Below are positions 7,743-15,634 of a stretch of 41,903 bases of DNA, in pieces. Under the pieces are notes generated by a model, which searched no databases, was not told the DNA's origin, and saw only the letters and a program-made list of their open reading frames with translations. The position numbers and the translations under genes are program-made. This DNA is from Deltaproteobacteria bacterium UBA5756 (lineage in GTDB: Bacteria > Desulfobacterota > Syntrophorhabdia > Syntrophorhabdales > Syntrophorhabdaceae), in the NCBI GenBank assembly GCA_002418985.1, contig DIFE01000110.1:1-41903 (forward strand), given 5' to 3'. Positions within the stretch are counted from its first letter, which is position 1. Each line of letters opens with the position of its first letter.

Positions 7743-8465
7743 ATGCCGAAAATTAGCGATGTTTTCCCGCCCGTTGAGGTGCTTCTTACTATGGAGCCGG
7801 AGGAACTCGCCTTACTTTTGCTCGAATATCTGTGCCAATGTGAGAGAAACAGGTCGAGTGGACTCCTTAATCGTTATAATTTTACTCTTCCAGCCAACCT
7901 TGGTGAGTATTCGGCAGGCAACTATGATGCCGTCGCAAAAGTGATTACGGAGTCATGGGTCTGGCTAGAGAGGGAGGGTTTGATTGCGCCATCGCCCGGG
8001 CAAAAGGATCAATGGATTTTCATCACACGTCGAGGCTACAAATTCAGAGAGACTGGGGACATTCGTAGTTATAAAGCTGCTACTCTTCTCCCCAGGGAAA
8101 TCCTTGATCCTGCGCTTGCTTCAAAGGTGGGCCCTGCTTTTCTACGAGGAGAGTATGACACGGCAATTTTTGAGGCCTTTAAAGAAGTGGAGGTAAGGGC
8201 CAGGTCTCTGTCGGGTTTAGATCAGACGGATTTGGGCGTGAGTCTGATGAGAAAAGCATTTCATCCTGACAATGGCCCACTGACCGACAATACTCAAGAA
8301 TCGGGAGAGAGACAGGCGATAAGCAACCTTTTCGCGGGAGCTATCGGTTGCTTCAAGAATCCCAGCAGCCATCGTGATGTCGATTTTAGCGATCCCGTTG
8401 AGGTTGTTGAGCTTATCATGCTTGCCGATCGGCTGATTAGGATTGCGGAAAGACGGAAATCTTAG
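7743..8465 (+). CDS. TIGR02391/Ymh-family protein
   Basis: The C-terminal half (about 130-240) matches the TIGR02391 (Hypoth_Ymh) family: AIFEAFKEVEVRAR, LMRKAFHPDNGPLTD, ISNLFAGAIGCFKNPSSHR and a closing VELIMLADRLIRI. The N-terminal half (about 15-100) looks like a winged-helix domain (ESWVWLEREGLIA, then a wing with FITRRGYKF). The family is of unknown biochemistry and recurs beside restriction and abortive-infection genes; the N-P-x-x-H element recalls HEPN-like folds, which is only inference. ATG 7743 has GAGGAG eight bases upstream and is preferred over ATG 7719. It is the first gene of the defence island and may regulate or accompany the nuclease gene that follows. Confidence 0.75.
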   Translation: MPKISDVFPPVEVLLTMEPEELALLLLEYLCQCERNRSSGLLNRYNFTLPANLGEYSAGNYDAVAKVITESWVWLEREGLIAPSPGQKDQWIFITRRGYKFRETGDIRSYKAATLLPREILDPALASKVGPAFLRGEYDTAIFEAFKEVEVRARSLSGLDQTDLGVSLMRKAFHPDNGPLTDNTQESGERQAISNLFAGAIGCFKNPSSHRDVDFSDPVEVVELIMLADRLIRIAERRKS

Positions 8466-8523
8466 AATTGATCGGGATGGAGTTATGGGAAAAGGGAAAG
8501 GCATGACGACAAGGAGGGTGGAG

Positions 8524-10878
8524 GTGAGCAATGAATCAAAGGTGTACCTTGCTCCGTTTTTGACAGAGCGAAATAGTATCCGACGGGAAGCCGTTAAGCG
8601 TCGTAAATTATTTATCGAGAAAACAATATCTATAAATGACCTCCCTGAATATGAGGCCCAAGGTTGGCAAGCCAACCAAACGACAGACAAAAAGGCTAAG
8701 ATATCAAAAGGAAAAGAAATTGATGAGCGTTTAGAGAATAAGTTTTGGATGTTGTTATACAAAATGGATTTTCCGGAAATGAACCAAGGAAGAAATTTCA
8801 ATATACTGATAGAAAGGAAGGGCGCTGAGCCCTTGAGCAAGCAGATAGATGTTTTCGCCAAGGATGATGAGGCAGTTATAGTAGCTGAATGTAAAGCTTC
8901 GGAGAAACTTACAAAGCGAAGTCTTCAGAAGGATCTTGAAGAATTCGCAAATTTGAAGGGGCCTATATCCAATGCGGTCAACAAGCACTATGGAATTGGA
9001 TTTAAACCCAAGATTATCTGGATGTTTGTTACAGAAAATGTGATCTGGTCGAAACCAGACCGTGAGAGGGCTTTGGGGGAGAATATCCGCATTGTCACAG
9101 AGAGGGAGCTTCGCTACTATGTGCAGATTGCTGATTTGCTCGGCAGAGCGGCCAGATTTCAACTACTAGCGGAATTCTTAAAGGATCAACAGATTCCTGA
9201 ACTTAAAGGGAAAACAGTTCCTGCAATACGAGGGACGCTTGGCGGTAAAAAGTTCTATTGTTTTGTTACCACTCCTCGACATCTTTTGAAGATTTCCTTT
9301 GTCAACCATAGATCATTAAATGATCCTGAGGGTGCGCCCACGTATCAGCGCCTCGTAAGTCGCTCTCGTATACGGGATATAGGTAATTTTATCAAGAATG
9401 GTGGGTATTTCCCGAATAATATTCTTATCAATTTTACCCGGGCTGTGCGGTTTGAAAAAATGTATCACGATGAACAATCTGGAGTCACATATGGACAACT
9501 TTACCTTCCAGATAGGTATCGATCAGCGTGGATTATCGACGGGCAGCACAGAATGTATGGTTTTTCCCCAATCGCCGATTCCTTTATGGATCAGAATATT
9601 ATCGTAGTTGCTTTTGAAATGTTACCAACTGCTCAAGAAGCTGACCTGTTTGTCACGATCAACCACGAACAAAAATCCGTTCCGAAGCATCTTTTGGACG
9701 ATCTTGAAGGTGAACTGAAATGGGGATCTGACGTACCGAGTGAAAGAATAGGTGCGATAGCTGCTCGTCTTATAAACGTCTTAAATGTGGACATGGGCGA
9801 GCCTTTTTATAATCGAATTACACAACAGGGAATTCCATCGACGAATAGAACTTGTCTTACTATCCCAGCGATTAAAGATGCTATTCGTCGTTCCGGTTTA
9901 ATAGGTCGAGCCTTTTTAAAGAACAGCAATTATGAATTGGGCCCTCTTTGCGGACCAACAGATACGGAGACTCTCGATAGAGCCCGGTCGGGCCTTAATC
10001 AATACTTCAATCTAATCCGCAATGCCAATCTCGCTCAATGGGAAAAAGGGAGAGAAAGCTGTCTGTGCACAAATGTGTCTGTGCAAGCCTATATTATGTT
10101 GTTCAGCTCTCTGATTAAGTACTGGGAGGCAAACACAGCGACTGACGCGCGCGAAATGCCCGTTGAGGAAATCCTTATGGAAATTGAAGAATACCTTTCT
10201 CCTGTTTTGGAGTTTTTGGAACAAACTGATGGTGATAAACTGAAAGGTGCTTTTCAGGTTCCTTTTGGTTCTGGTGGTCCACCCGAATATTACTACCGGT
10301 TATGTCGAATTGTTAAGAAGAAGTATTTGGATTTCCAACCCGAAGGGATGGTTGACTGGGAGGCCGAACAATCGGAAGAAAATAGGCTAAAAGCCGATCG
10401 TAGATTAAGTGAGATAATAGCGGAAACCGAAAAATACCTCTTCCAAGTTTTTCGTGACATCTACGGGGAAGATAAGGATGCCTATTGGGACAAAGGAGTT
10501 CCTGACAAAACTATAAAGACCAAGGCATATGAAAAGTCGCTAGACTACTCGGTCGAAGATAGACTGCCACCGGAAACTTATCTTGATGTGCTCGATTTCA
10601 AAAAGATTATCGAGCATAAGCAAAACTGGTCCTTATTCAAGCCAGTGTTCAATATCCCAGAACCAGGAGAAAAGGGATTTGCAAAGAATTTGAAGTGGAT
10701 GGAACGTGTTAATGAATTGAGAAGAATTCCGGGCCACCCCTCAGAAAAAAGGCGATATAAACTCGAAGACTTTGAGTACATTGAGTATATTCACGGTGAA
10801 TTCACTCAACGCCTTCGCGAAGCTATAGCCAATCCAGAATTGGACATGACCAACATTATAGAGGATTCGAATGCTTGA
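8524..10878 (+). CDS. PD-(D/E)xK-like nuclease fused to a DGQHR (DndB-like) domain
   Basis: This 784-residue protein joins two recognisable parts. Residues about 60-200 resemble a restriction-endonuclease fold with D109 (QIDVFA) and E122-x-K124 (VAECKAS), the D-x12-ExK spacing of PD-(D/E)xK enzymes. Residues about 230-480 carry the DGQHR signature (339-343, WIIDGQHRMYGF) followed by ADLFVTINHEQKSV, as in DndB/DpdB-type proteins of DNA-modification systems. The last 300 residues are unassigned and charged. GTG 8524 has AAGGAGG upstream; ATG 8503 is also possible. The stop overlaps the methylase start, so nuclease-like and methylase functions are co-translated, suggesting a modification-sensitive defence unit. 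Activity and specificity are inferred. Confidence 0.78.
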   Translation: MSNESKVYLAPFLTERNSIRREAVKRRKLFIEKTISINDLPEYEAQGWQANQTTDKKAKISKGKEIDERLENKFWMLLYKMDFPEMNQGRNFNILIERKGAEPLSKQIDVFAKDDEAVIVAECKASEKLTKRSLQKDLEEFANLKGPISNAVNKHYGIGFKPKIIWMFVTENVIWSKPDRERALGENIRIVTERELRYYVQIADLLGRAARFQLLAEFLKDQQIPELKGKTVPAIRGTLGGKKFYCFVTTPRHLLKISFVNHRSLNDPEGAPTYQRLVSRSRIRDIGNFIKNGGYFPNNILINFTRAVRFEKMYHDEQSGVTYGQLYLPDRYRSAWIIDGQHRMYGFSPIADSFMDQNIIVVAFEMLPTAQEADLFVTINHEQKSVPKHLLDDLEGELKWGSDVPSERIGAIAARLINVLNVDMGEPFYNRITQQGIPSTNRTCLTIPAIKDAIRRSGLIGRAFLKNSNYELGPLCGPTDTETLDRARSGLNQYFNLIRNANLAQWEKGRESCLCTNVSVQAYIMLFSSLIKYWEANTATDAREMPVEEILMEIEEYLSPVLEFLEQTDGDKLKGAFQVPFGSGGPPEYYYRLCRIVKKKYLDFQPEGMVDWEAEQSEENRLKADRRLSEIIAETEKYLFQVFRDIYGEDKDAYWDKGVPDKTIKTKAYEKSLDYSVEDRLPPETYLDVLDFKKIIEHKQNWSLFKPVFNIPEPGEKGFAKNLKWMERVNELRRIPGHPSEKRRYKLEDFEYIEYIHGEFTQRLREAIANPELDMTNIIEDSNA

Positions 10879-11680
10879 ACCATTTTTGAAATGGGCTGGC
10901 GGAAAACGTTGGCTAATGAACAACAATAAGCTTCCTATACCATTAAACTTTAATAAATACATTGAACCATTCTTAGGAAGTGGGGCTATTTTCTTTTTGC
11001 TTGAGCCTCAAAACGCCTATCTTTCTGATATAAACAATGATCTGATAGAGCTATATAAAGTGATTCGAGACCGACCGAAAGAATTTAGCAAAGAACTGCA
11101 AATCCATCATAATATGCACTCCAAGGAGTATTATTATAGAACTCGTAATAATACTCCTTCGGACGATCTCAAAAAAGCGGCACGGTTTTTATACTTAAAC
11201 AGAACGTGCTGGAATGGATTGTATCGTGTGAATCTGAAAGGAGAATTTAATGTTCCTCTCGGAACAAAGACATCTGTTGTTCTGAAAACGGATGATTTTG
11301 TTTCTATATCGAACATCTTAAAACGTGCTGAAATAATTTGTAACGATTTTGAGCAAACAGTTGATTTAGCAACAAAAGGAGATTTTTTGTTTGTCGACCC
11401 ACCATATACGGTTCAACATAACACTAACAATTTTATTAAATATAATGAAAAAATATTCAGTTGGGACGATCAAATGAGACTCAAGGAAGCTCTAGTGCGA
11501 GCGAAAAGAAGAGATGTGCAGATTGTTGTTACTAATGCTGACCATAATTCTGTCCGCGAATTGTATAGCGTAGTTGGTGAGTATCAGCAGCTAACCAGAC
11601 ATAGCGTGCTAGCTGCTGACCCGCTCAAAAGAGGATACACTACTGAGGCTATGTTTGTAGCAAATCTTAAGCACGGATAG
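10871..11680 (+). CDS. dam: Dam-type DNA adenine-N6 methyltransferase (D12 class)
   Basis: The 269-residue protein starts with the Dam-type FLKWAGGKRWL, has the AdoMet-binding motif IEPFLGSGAIFF (about 31-42) and the catalytic DPPY (176-179), in the alpha-class order, and the family length. It should methylate adenine, likely in a GATC-like site, though specificity cannot be read here. Its ATG overlaps the stop of the DGQHR nuclease-like gene by eight bases, so it is probably the protective partner of that protein rather than a housekeeping Dam. It is AT-rich like the rest of the island. Confidence 0.9.
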   Translation: MLEPFLKWAGGKRWLMNNNKLPIPLNFNKYIEPFLGSGAIFFLLEPQNAYLSDINNDLIELYKVIRDRPKEFSKELQIHHNMHSKEYYYRTRNNTPSDDLKKAARFLYLNRTCWNGLYRVNLKGEFNVPLGTKTSVVLKTDDFVSISNILKRAEIICNDFEQTVDLATKGDFLFVDPPYTVQHNTNNFIKYNEKIFSWDDQMRLKEALVRAKRRDVQIVVTNADHNSVRELYSVVGEYQQLTRHSVLAADPLKRGYTTEAMFVANLKHG

Positions 11681-11751
11681 ATAGAATGGAGAGGTCAGGT
11701 CGATGGTCGTATATCAAGTTATTAGCCACCAATAAATAAGGAGTATTACTA

Positions 11752-12375
11752 GTGCATGACTATTCGATAGACAATCATCCTAAGGAAAAAATTCTTTTTG
11801 TCTTGGCATTTTTGGCGATAAGTTTAGCTCCCATTCTCAATTCGATAGTGCAAAATATTTTGAAGACGCTAGGTGCGAGTGCCGGGTGGAGTTTTGCTCC
11901 AATCGCAGCAATACCAGTATTTGGCTTATTTGGCTTTTTGTATTGGATATTTAACAAATACCTTTGGCGGATTTCGATGTTAAGAACATTCCTTCTAGTC
12001 CCTGATCTAAATGGTAAGTGGGCTGTGGAGGGTACTACAACGCTCAAGAATGGCAAGGAAGCAGAATACAACTGGAATGGGGTATTTACTATTACTCAAT
12101 CGTGGTCAAAAATATTAATTCATTTGAGGGCAAGTCAATCAGCATCAAAAAGTGTGTCCGCTAGTATACACCTCGAAGATAGTGTCGGTTATAGACTCCT
12201 ATACCACTACGAAAATGAGCCAACTGCAGATCAGCCACAGCTTAAAAAGCATGCAGGTTCTGCGGAGCTTCTTTTTGATTTGGAAGGCCTAACGGCCGAC
12301 GGACATTATTATACCGATCAGCATCGAAATACTGTTGGAATCATGAAATTAAAAAGGAGCAAAAATGACAATTAA
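11752..12375 (+). CDS. cap15: CBASS effector with two TM helices and beta-barrel (Cap15-like)
   Basis: Two hydrophobic segments (about 14-32 and 48-66) are followed by a beta-rich domain (about 86-200) that begins DLNGKWAVEG and contains alternating strands (YNWNGVFTITQSW, ILIHLRAS, GYRLLYHYEN, AELLFDL). This is the layout of Cap15 proteins, in which the beta-barrel binds the cyclic dinucleotide and the membrane helices assemble and disrupt the inner membrane. The GTG start has AAGGAG upstream. Its stop lies inside the start region of the CD-NTase gene, which encodes the signal maker. A 71-base gap separates it from the methylase gene. The order, effector before synthase, is less usual. Confidence 0.8.
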   Translation: MHDYSIDNHPKEKILFVLAFLAISLAPILNSIVQNILKTLGASAGWSFAPIAAIPVFGLFGFLYWIFNKYLWRISMLRTFLLVPDLNGKWAVEGTTTLKNGKEAEYNWNGVFTITQSWSKILIHLRASQSASKSVSASIHLEDSVGYRLLYHYENEPTADQPQLKKHAGSAELLFDLEGLTADGHYYTDQHRNTVGIMKLKRSKNDN

Positions 12376-13384
12376 CCGCCTAGACCGTTTGTCGGCGCGT
12401 CGTACTGATTCCAGTGTAACTACAGCTAAACTCTTGTACGAGTCATATAAGGGATTAAGTCAGAGTGAATCTGTTCGATATGTCATTGGAGCAATGCAGC
12501 CGATTGATTCCGAATATACAAAAAACACCTATGACCAAGGAGATCGGGTTTGCAATCAGCTGCGTAATCGTTTGAACACTCTTTGTGAATACGAATATCA
12601 AGGCTCAGTTACAAATGACACTCATATAAAGGCACGGAGTGACATCGATGTGCTGCTATTAACCGGTAAATTTCACACGGTAGAAAAGCCCCAGGTGCCT
12701 TTGAGCCCGTATAAAGGCGATCCCTTACAGGATCTTGTTGACCTTCGTACCGAGTCCGTCACATGCCTTAGAGCTGCATTCCCCGAGGCAACGGTCGACT
12801 CAAGCGGCAGTAAGTCAATCACCGTTGAAGGAGGTTCGTTGCGGCGCAAGATCGATGTTGTACCATCAAATTGGTACAACACAAATAGATACGCCGAAAC
12901 TGGAAACAAAATGTATAGAGGTGTTCAAATTCTTGATGTCAAAAATCGAATTAGGTTAAAGAACACCCCTTTTTTACACAACGCATACATTGAATATAAA
13001 GATAAGAACACCAATGGTGGTTTGAGAAAGGCTGCTCGGCTCTTGAAATCATTAAAATACGATTCAGAATCAATTGATCTATCAAGCTATGACCTCGTTT
13101 CTCTGGCATTCAATATTCCAGATAGTGAATTAAATGTGTTGCGTGGAATGGAATTAGTAATTCTTAATTCATGTCACAATTTCTGCTTAGAACTGCTACG
13201 AAACCGCCAGAAGAGGGAGTCTCTAGACGTGCCAGATGGGCATCGTAAAATATTCACAGAGGCGCATGCAACACTAAACGGTTTGAACCAATTATCCGCC
13301 GAACTTAGCACTCTTGCAAAGGATGTACTGACTGAAAATCAACGTTCTTTCAAGAGACTTGCCGAGGCTAGGGTTGAATACTAA
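12365..13384 (+). CDS. cdn: CBASS cyclic-oligonucleotide synthase (CD-NTase)
   Basis: The 339-residue protein has the nucleotidyltransferase signature G80-S81 followed by S-D93-I-D95 (GSVTNDTHIKARSDIDVLL) and a third acidic residue D164 (RRKIDVVP), the metal-binding triad of SMODS/CD-NTase enzymes. A helical C-terminal half resembling an OAS-like core follows. On phage infection such enzymes make a cyclic nucleotide that activates the neighbouring effector. The ATG has AAGGAGC upstream and overlaps the effector stop by eleven bases. Which CD-NTase clade and which product cannot be decided by eye. No cap2/cap3 or HORMA/TRIP13 genes follow, so this is a minimal (type I) CBASS. Confidence 0.86.
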   Translation: MTINRLDRLSARRTDSSVTTAKLLYESYKGLSQSESVRYVIGAMQPIDSEYTKNTYDQGDRVCNQLRNRLNTLCEYEYQGSVTNDTHIKARSDIDVLLLTGKFHTVEKPQVPLSPYKGDPLQDLVDLRTESVTCLRAAFPEATVDSSGSKSITVEGGSLRRKIDVVPSNWYNTNRYAETGNKMYRGVQILDVKNRIRLKNTPFLHNAYIEYKDKNTNGGLRKAARLLKSLKYDSESIDLSSYDLVSLAFNIPDSELNVLRGMELVILNSCHNFCLELLRNRQKRESLDVPDGHRKIFTEAHATLNGLNQLSAELSTLAKDVLTENQRSFKRLAEARVEY

Positions 13385-13413
13385 TCGAATGAATAGTGGC
13401 AGACAGCTGCGTG

Positions 13414-13524
13414 GAGCTGATCGGCAGAAAACGGCACCCGCCTCCCGCTCATGCTGTGGCGCCACAAGATCGCCAGTTATAGAAAATCAAGCTGGGCTTA
13501 AATGAAATAAGATGAGCTGATCGG
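13414..13524 (+). repeat. Direct repeat GAGCTGATCGG, 100 bases apart
   Basis: GAGCTGATCGG occurs at 13414-13424 and at 13514-13524, with A-rich bases after each copy. The exact 100-base offset in non-coding DNA suggests a duplicated protein-binding site or a remnant of a tandem duplication; nothing more can be said. Confidence 0.5.
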
Positions 13525-13641
13525 AAAATAATCCCCTGACGGAGATACTATTCCGCCCGAAATACCTAAAATCAAACCCTTCTTGAAAACACCCCCAAAA
13601 CCCCCTTAATTTTACCAACCGTAAGATTAGTCAGAAGTGAC

Positions 13642-13682
13642 TTATAACATTATTCGGGACTTAGTTATAACACCCCCCTACA
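13642..13682 (-). repeat. Candidate left end of the Mu-like element
   Basis: Read on the minus strand from 13682 inward, the sequence begins TGTAGGGGGGTG and then shows TGTTATAACTAAG and, 23 bases further, TGTTATAAGTCAC. A 5'-TGT terminus followed by short repeats that bind the transposase is the layout of Mu and of related transposons. The flanking five bases TTTTC (13683-13687) would be one copy of the target duplication. The other end is outside the window, so this is unproven. Confidence 0.4.
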
Positions 13683-13755
13683 TTTTCTTTGCTTCATTGA
13701 CATATTACAACGTATGAAGCATATTAATGAGTAAAAAATGTGAAAAGGTGGGCAG

Positions 13756-14523
13756 GTGAGCGAGAGGGAAAAGGAACAACCTGAGATCGGGACTAGGTTT
13801 CAGAATGAGACGAAATATACCCCCGATTCTCTTTCCAGCCATGTGTTTAACCTGGGGTCCATTCCGGAGACATTCAAAGAATACCCGAACCCTATAGCCA
13901 GGATCTCCCTTCCCGAACCGAAGGCAAGGGGCGAGAGCAACCTCTGGAAACTTCTACTGAGAAGGAGATCCCGCAGGGAATATACCGTCAATAAATCCCT
14001 CAAGCTCAACGATCTTTCGGCGCTCCTGTGGGCAACTCAGGGGCTAACCGCGCAATTCGGCGATACGTTCTTCAGGACGGCGCCCTCGGCCGGCGGGCTC
14101 TATCCTGTCGAGACCTATCTTTATGTCCGTGCCGTTGATGGACTTGAAGAGGGGATCTACCATTTCAGGCCCGGTGATTACGACCTGGAGTTTCTAAAAA
14201 AGGGCGAGTATTCGGCACAGCTTACTGAAGCGGCCCTGCAGCAAACCGTCGTTCTCTGTGCTCAGGTGACCTTTATCTGGTCTGCGGTCATCGCCCGGGG
14301 AAGGTGGAAATACAATCAGAGGGCTTACCGGTACGTATATCTCGACGCCGGTCACATCGCGCAGAACCTCTATCTCGCCGGAGAGGCCCTGGGGCTGGGT
14401 GTTTGTGCAGTCGGGGCATTTTACGATGATGGTGTAAACCACATCATGGATTTCGATGGCGAAGAGGAAACGGTCATCTACATGGCCACCGTCGGGCTTC
14501 GCTCCGAGCAGAAGCCCGCATAA
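13756..14523 (+). CDS. SagB-type nitroreductase/dehydrogenase
   Basis: This 255-residue FMN oxidoreductase of the SagB/ThcOx branch shows the FMN-phosphate-binding RRRSRREY (69-76), PSAGGLYPVETY (110-121) and the C-terminal YLAGEALGLGVCAVGAFYDD. Family members oxidise azolines in peptide natural products or serve as general flavin dehydrogenases. Length is typical of single-domain SagB. The start is GTG with AAGGTGG upstream. It is followed 23 bases later by a radical SAM gene on the same strand, so the two may act on one substrate. No precursor peptide or YcaO gene is seen nearby, so a peptide-modifying role is not supported. Confidence 0.85.
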   Translation: MSEREKEQPEIGTRFQNETKYTPDSLSSHVFNLGSIPETFKEYPNPIARISLPEPKARGESNLWKLLLRRRSRREYTVNKSLKLNDLSALLWATQGLTAQFGDTFFRTAPSAGGLYPVETYLYVRAVDGLEEGIYHFRPGDYDLEFLKKGEYSAQLTEAALQQTVVLCAQVTFIWSAVIARGRWKYNQRAYRYVYLDAGHIAQNLYLAGEALGLGVCAVGAFYDDGVNHIMDFDGEEETVIYMATVGLRSEQKPA

Positions 14524-14546
14524 ATGGAGTCCAAGGAGTCACGAAC

Positions 14547-15602
14547 ATGTACGAACAAGGAGTGATCAGACCCCCCAGCGAAGCGCAGAGTCTTCTCATA
14601 CGGGTAGCCAGGAACTGTCCCTGGAACCAGTGCATATTTTGCCCCGCGTATAAAGGAGTCAAATTTTCCCGGCGGACCGTCGAAGAGGTCAAACAAGACA
14701 TCGACCACATGGAAGTGGAATACGCCTCCTACAAGAACATGATTAAATCTGCGTTTCTGCAGGATGCCGACAGTCTCGTCCTGAAAACCGAAGATATTCT
14801 CGAGATCATCGACTATACAAAGCAAAAATTCCCCGGCCTCGAACGCATCACAACCTATGCCCGGGCGACCACGCTGAAACGAAAGACCGTGGAAGAGCTT
14901 AAACAGCTCTGTAATGCCGGTCTCACGAGAATACACGTGGGCATGGAAAGCGGCTCTGAAAAGATCCTCAAAATGATCAAAAAGGGTATCACGCCCGAAG
15001 ACATCGTCGAGGGCGGCAAGAAGGTCGTGGAAGCAGGGATGTCGCTTTCGGAATACATAATGCCCGGGGTGGGCGGCAGGACGATGAGTTCCGAAAACGC
15101 GATCGAGACGGCGCGCCTTTTGAACCAGATAAAGCCCGATTTCATCAGGGTGCGCACCTTCGCCATGCACCCCATGTCGCCTATGCGCAAACTCGTCGAG
15201 GACGGTACGTTCGTGAACATGAATGACGCCGAAATAGTCTCCGAGATTCGCCTCCTTGTGGAAAACCTGGATGAAATGCACTCCTATTTCTCATGCGGCG
15301 ATTTCAGCCTCAATCTGCTCATGCAGGTGGATGGGTATCTTGACGAGAAAAAAGCCTACATGCTCAGCGAACTCGACAAGTTCCTCGCCCTTACTCCCGA
15401 GCAGCAGAAGGCCTACGCCCTCATCAGGCGGTCGTCGTATATGCAATATCCCATTGAGGCCGTACAGAACGAAGAACTCATGAGAAAGATACTCCCCGAG
15501 ATCGAAAAGCTGGAAAAAGACGATCCCGAGGGTTTCCACAAATACATAGAAACCCTGAAGTCCTACCAGCTCCCCCAGCCGCAAACCGATGAGTGGAAGT
15601 GA
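14547..15602 (+). CDS. Radical SAM protein
   Basis: The 351-residue protein has the cluster motif C-PWNQ-C-IF-C near residues 24-32 (spacing CX4CX2C), the GME-type segment GMESGSEKIL in the middle of the barrel and PGVGG-type glycine turns, as in the Elp3/HemN-like radical SAM fold (COG1032-like). It should bind a 4Fe-4S cluster and cleave S-adenosylmethionine to a radical; the substrate is unknown. No cobalamin domain is seen. The C-terminal 80 residues are helical and charged. An AAGGAG-like site (CCAAGGAGTC) precedes the ATG. It is probably co-transcribed with the SagB-type gene. Confidence 0.85.
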   Translation: MYEQGVIRPPSEAQSLLIRVARNCPWNQCIFCPAYKGVKFSRRTVEEVKQDIDHMEVEYASYKNMIKSAFLQDADSLVLKTEDILEIIDYTKQKFPGLERITTYARATTLKRKTVEELKQLCNAGLTRIHVGMESGSEKILKMIKKGITPEDIVEGGKKVVEAGMSLSEYIMPGVGGRTMSSENAIETARLLNQIKPDFIRVRTFAMHPMSPMRKLVEDGTFVNMNDAEIVSEIRLLVENLDEMHSYFSCGDFSLNLLMQVDGYLDEKKAYMLSELDKFLALTPEQQKAYALIRRSSYMQYPIEAVQNEELMRKILPEIEKLEKDDPEGFHKYIETLKSYQLPQPQTDEWK

Positions 15603-15634
15603 GAGAACCCGAAGCGCGAAACCCTGAACCGTTT

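Larger units (their letters stand above)
1..13682 (-). mobile_element. Mu-like transposable prophage, early end with defence cargo (partial)
   Basis: The minus strand carries the Mu early order ner-like regulator, small genes, DDE transposase, AAA+ target ATPase and Gam-like protein, and an S24 repressor diverges from it. In Mu the repressor lies next to the left end, so here the left end should lie to the right of position 7525. The late genes and the right end are beyond position 1. The right-hand boundary at 13682 is inferred from repeats and a terminal ACA; a boundary nearer 7640 would put the defence genes outside the element. The core genes are clear, the boundary is not. Confidence 0.6.
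13385..13755 (+). other. AT-rich junction between defence island and chromosome
   Basis: No gene is seen in these 371 bases. They hold an 11-base direct repeat 100 bases apart, two C5 runs (13592-13605), two copies of TTATAACA and a terminal ACA at 13680-13682, followed by the ribosome site and GTG of the chromosomal nitroreductase. The content fits the end of a transposable element plus a short chromosomal leader. Confidence 0.5.

Noticed and set aside
13588..13682. G-quadruplex on the minus strand
   Set aside because: Only two adjacent G5 runs plus one distant G6 run are present, which does not meet the usual four-run pattern.
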